Of a stretch of 64,000 bases of DNA, positions 61,799 to 64,000 are shown one piece after another. Source of the DNA: Methanosarcina siciliae T4/M. GTDB taxonomy: Archaea > Halobacteriota > Methanosarcinia > Methanosarcinales > Methanosarcinaceae. The position numbers were made by a program, and so were the translations under genes. Below the pieces are notes generated by a model. It saw nothing but the letters and a program-made list of their open reading frames with translations. It had not been told where the DNA came from and did no database searches. Numbering within the stretch: position 1 is the first letter of the stretch; each line of letters opens with the position of its first letter. The stretch is from contig NZ_CP009506.1 of NCBI RefSeq assembly GCF_000970085.1, positions 4,278,001-4,342,000 of the forward strand. Direction: 5' to 3'.

Positions 61799-62242
61799 AT
61801 GAATTTTAAAATAGTTGTTGACAACAAAAAACAATTTCTTGATTTGTTGCTTTTAGCAGACGAACAAGAAGATATGATTAATAAATATTTAGATCGTGGG
61901 GATCTGTTTGCTCTGTATGATGGCGATTTGAAAAGCATCTGTGTGGTAACATGCGAAGATGATGGTATCTACGAATTAAAAAACATAGCTACTTATAATA
62001 AATATCAAGGGCAAGGTTACGGTAAGAAACTTGTAGAATACATCTTTGAGTATTATAAAGGCAAATGCAAAACCATGTTTGTTGGTACGGGAGATAGTCC
62101 GTTTACTATCTCATTTTATAAACATTGTGGATTTGTCATATCTCATCGTGTTAATAATTTCTTTACAGATAATTATGACCATCCAATTTTCGAGTGTAAC
62201 AAACAACTTGTTGATATGATTTATCTTAAAAAGGATTTCTAA
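61799..62242 (+). CDS. GNAT family N-acetyltransferase
   Basis: 147 aa from ATG 61799 (GAGG 7 bases ahead; a TTG seven codons earlier also fits). The acetyl-CoA-binding motif is YQGQGYGKKLVEYIF (Q-x-x-G-x-G), followed by MFVGTGDSPFTISFYKHCGF. ELKNIATYNKYQG precedes it, usual for GNATs. It acetylates an unknown small molecule or protein. Isolated at the edge of the accessory region, AT-rich codon use, so possibly acquired. Confidence 0.85.
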   Translation: MNFKIVVDNKKQFLDLLLLADEQEDMINKYLDRGDLFALYDGDLKSICVVTCEDDGIYELKNIATYNKYQGQGYGKKLVEYIFEYYKGKCKTMFVGTGDSPFTISFYKHCGFVISHRVNNFFTDNYDHPIFECNKQLVDMIYLKKDF

Positions 62243-62301
62243 AGGTTATGCGCATAATGAGAGAATATTGAACCATGTAGTTCGCTGTTTTTTCTTACAA
62301 T

Positions 62302-62331
62302 AACAAGCTTATTAATAACAAGCTTATTAAT
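62302..62331. repeat. 15-bp tandem repeat, two units
   Basis: ACAAGCTTATTAATA is repeated exactly twice in the 240-base gap after the acetyltransferase gene; the rest of that gap shows nothing. Confidence 0.7.
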
Positions 62332-62484
62332 AACACCGCGTCAAATAACCGCATTTACCTCAAATAGTAAATTCCCGGGGGACTGATTTCAAATATAATC
62401 CCAAATATAATCCAGGTTTGCAAAAAAAGAGCGTAAAAAAGATGGAGTTTGTTGGCTCCATCCAAAACCATTTTTGAAGCAATT

Positions 62485-63525
62485 TTACTCCGGTTTTCTT
62501 TCCAGCTTCTTTGTGGCAAGTTTCTCGATAATTCCCAGGTTAAGCTCGCTGCCGCCCCCTATACTCAGCTTCCCGTTGGCAACTGCACTTTCTAAGAGGT
62601 GCTGTCCTACAAGGGTGCGGACTATAAGGGTTGTATAGCCGTTCGGGCTTCCCACTGCGCCGGCGGAGATGTCGGCTTTGAGGGCGGTAAAGTCCGTGCA
62701 GACTGCACAGCCGGGGCGGACGGTGTCCTCAAGTTCGGTAAGGGGGATCACGTACTGGGTCCCGTCGTTAAGGGTTATTTCGAGCTTGCCTTTGACATCA
62801 ATGCGGCAGACTTTCATGGGCTCGAGGGCGTACTCGCTTTTCAGCTTGCCGGCAATGAGTTTTTCGTAGTCGAAGCTTTCGGTACAGAAGAGCCCGATTA
62901 TGATGCGGATGGACTTCTTGTAGGGGCTGATTAGCTGGTGGTCGGATTCAAGCATCTTGCGGACTGCCTGGACCACACAGGGGACTCCTACCACTGCTAC
63001 GTTCCTGTACTTTCGCTTTACGACGGCTTCTTTGAGGGAAGAGACCAGTGGGACCCACCAGTTGTAGCGGCTTCCTGCCTGTCCCACGAGGACTTCGCTT
63101 GAGGTGATTACCATGGAACGCGGCTTGAGGGTCCAGGGGTCGTCGGTGACTGTTACAACGGCATCCACAAGGCCGGTATCTAGGGCGTTTGCAAGAATTG
63201 CAGTTACTGCTCCTCCACTCTGCTTCCTCGGGACGTCGAATTCTGCTTTTCCGGTGGTGATTTCCAGGTAGTCTCCCAGCAGGCTTGAAGACTGCTCGTC
63301 CAGTCTCGGGCAAATCTCATAGCAAGCTCCGCAGGGGACGTCGTCAACAGCGGCTTTGCAGTAGTTGTTGCTCTTCGGGTATGTGGACTCGCCGCCTGTT
63401 TCGAAGTACAGGGAGTCAGCAGGGCAGACTGCAACACAGGCCCCGCAGCCTGAGCAGAGTCCCGTATCCCAGACTTTTGATTTCAGGTCAATGTAACTCT
63501 TACTGATTGGTTTATTTTCTGCCAT
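62485..63525 (-). CDS. FrhB-like F420-binding iron-sulfur flavoprotein
   Basis: 346 aa. Two [4Fe-4S] motifs near the N-terminus (CSGCGACVAVCPAD and CGACYEICPRL), then FrhB/FdhB domains: RKQSGGAVTAILANALDTGL, VVGVPCVVQAVRKML, IRIIIGLFCTESFDYEKL and VRPGCAVCTDFTALKADISA. Such proteins bind FAD and oxidise F420H2. It starts 6 bases after a glutamate-synthase domain gene, which points to an F420-linked glutamate synthase electron input. A role as a stand-alone F420 oxidoreductase subunit is the alternative. Confidence 0.85.
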   Translation of the reverse strand: MAENKPISKSYIDLKSKVWDTGLCSGCGACVAVCPADSLYFETGGESTYPKSNNYCKAAVDDVPCGACYEICPRLDEQSSSLLGDYLEITTGKAEFDVPRKQSGGAVTAILANALDTGLVDAVVTVTDDPWTLKPRSMVITSSEVLVGQAGSRYNWWVPLVSSLKEAVVKRKYRNVAVVGVPCVVQAVRKMLESDHQLISPYKKSIRIIIGLFCTESFDYEKLIAGKLKSEYALEPMKVCRIDVKGKLEITLNDGTQYVIPLTELEDTVRPGCAVCTDFTALKADISAGAVGSPNGYTTLIVRTLVGQHLLESAVANGKLSIGGGSELNLGIIEKLATKKLERKPE

Positions 63526-63531
63526 TTCTGA

Positions 63532-64000
63532 TCACTCCCAGACGTATTTGCTTGCAAAAGGCCGGCTGCTTGCAGGTCCGATCCTTGTGTAATTGGTGTC
63601 CAGGAACTCTGCGGAGTCATACCCGAACTGCTCGCAGAAGCTCTTTATAATCGGGGCTATGCGTTCCAGGTCGGCTTCCGTAAACTCAAATTTCTTGGCT
63701 CCGACCCCGAGCAGGTAGTCATCCACTTCTCCGCGGATAACAATCTCTCCGCCATGGATCCCGCTTCCGATACCCCTGTCCGTCATGGCTTTTTCTTTGC
63801 CGATTCCGAGCACAAGCACAAGGCCTCCTGCCATATATTCTCCCAGGAAGGAGTGAGCTGTGCCTCCTACGACAAGTACGGGTCTGGCTTCCACTTCATA
63901 CTGTTTCATGTGGATGCCGCCGCGATATCCGATATTGTTCCTTATGAAGACCTTGCCGCCTCTCATACTATGGGCGACCGCATCTCCTGCACTTCCGTGG
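63532..64000 (-). CDS. Glutamate synthase GXGXG domain protein (GltB3-like), 5' end outside window
   Basis: At least 155 residues, frame open at the window edge. GSAGDAVAHSMRGGKVFIRN then NIGYRGGIHM, VLVVGGTAHSFLGEYMAGGL and GIGSGIHGGEIVIRG form the right-handed beta-helix with repeated glycines that closes large-subunit glutamate synthase. In methanogens the enzyme is split into separate genes for the amidotransferase, FMN and GXGXG parts. It is coupled to the FrhB-like gene downstream. An internal ATG at 63966 is not the real start because the conserved sequence continues upstream. Confidence 0.85.
   Translation of the reverse strand, partial: HGSAGDAVAHSMRGGKVFIRNNIGYRGGIHMKQYEVEARPVLVVGGTAHSFLGEYMAGGLVLVLGIGKEKAMTDRGIGSGIHGGEIVIRGEVDDYLLGVGAKKFEFTEADLERIAPIIKSFCEQFGYDSAEFLDTNYTRIGPASSRPFASKYVWE

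Noticed and set aside
1..64000. tRNA or rRNA genes
   Set aside because: Intergenic gaps were read for cloverleaf features such as GGTTCAA T-loops and paired acceptor ends; none was convincing. A tRNAscan run would settle it.

Overview
The window reads as chromosome of a methanogenic archaeon of the genus Methanosarcina. The evidence is an archaeal ribosomal stalk operon (L11, L1, P0, L12) behind SecE and Spt5, a proteasome-activating nucleotidase, MBF1, HdrC/HdrB, an F420H2:NADP oxidoreductase, an FrhB-like protein beside a split glutamate synthase, a class II photolyase very like the M. mazei enzyme, and the Methanosarcina-type UPF0228 family. No tRNA, rRNA or CRISPR array was found. All calls are made by eye; no database search was run.

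Layout. 1-8,600: partial AAA ATPase, PhnP-like phosphodiesterase, CPD photolyase, small membrane proteins, peroxiredoxin, a T4-EndoV-like repair protein, a radical SAM protein and a decayed hicBA pair. 8,600-13,723 (minus): ftsZ, secE, spt5, rpl11, rpl1, rplP0, rpl12, closed by a strong terminator. 14,220-20,717: DUF99, PAN divergent from MBF1, a TatD-like hydrolase, and convergent isocitrate dehydrogenase and Re-type citrate synthase genes. 21,320-25,765: an anaerobic cobalamin operon, cbiT-L-F-G(N)-G(C)-H-C, with cbiG split. 26,509-35,359 (minus): CcdA plus a thioredoxin lipoprotein, and a dipeptide/nickel-type ABC transporter whose binding-protein gene is separated from the rest by two decayed genes. 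35,659-41,938: a metallocofactor-type cluster (Mrp, DUF134, two NifX-like proteins, two MinD/ferredoxin ATPases, DUF169, DUF1847, DUF1284). 41,994-49,326: HdrB/HdrC, Fno, a subtilase, DUF2284 and an M24 peptidase. 62,485-64,000: FrhB-like protein and GltB3-like domain.

49,400-62,300 is an AT-rich accessory region full of relics: gene fragments, an IS21 istA start holding a group II intron that is itself cut by an IS1182-type element, a complete IS1634-type element with a 5-bp target duplication splitting a membrane-protein gene, one intact and one deleted UPF0228 gene sharing a leader hairpin, two 87-94 bp inverted-repeat elements and two copies of a structured leader-like repeat.

The core genes serve translation and protein quality control, cobalamin supply for methyl transfer, 2-oxoglutarate and glutamate synthesis, electron carriers (CoM/CoB disulfide, F420, NADP) and Fe-S or metallocofactor assembly. 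The best candidate for an undescribed system is the MinD/ferredoxin plus NifX-like cluster. The most surprising local features are cbiG without an ATG, GTG or TTG start, and the repeated structured leaders.
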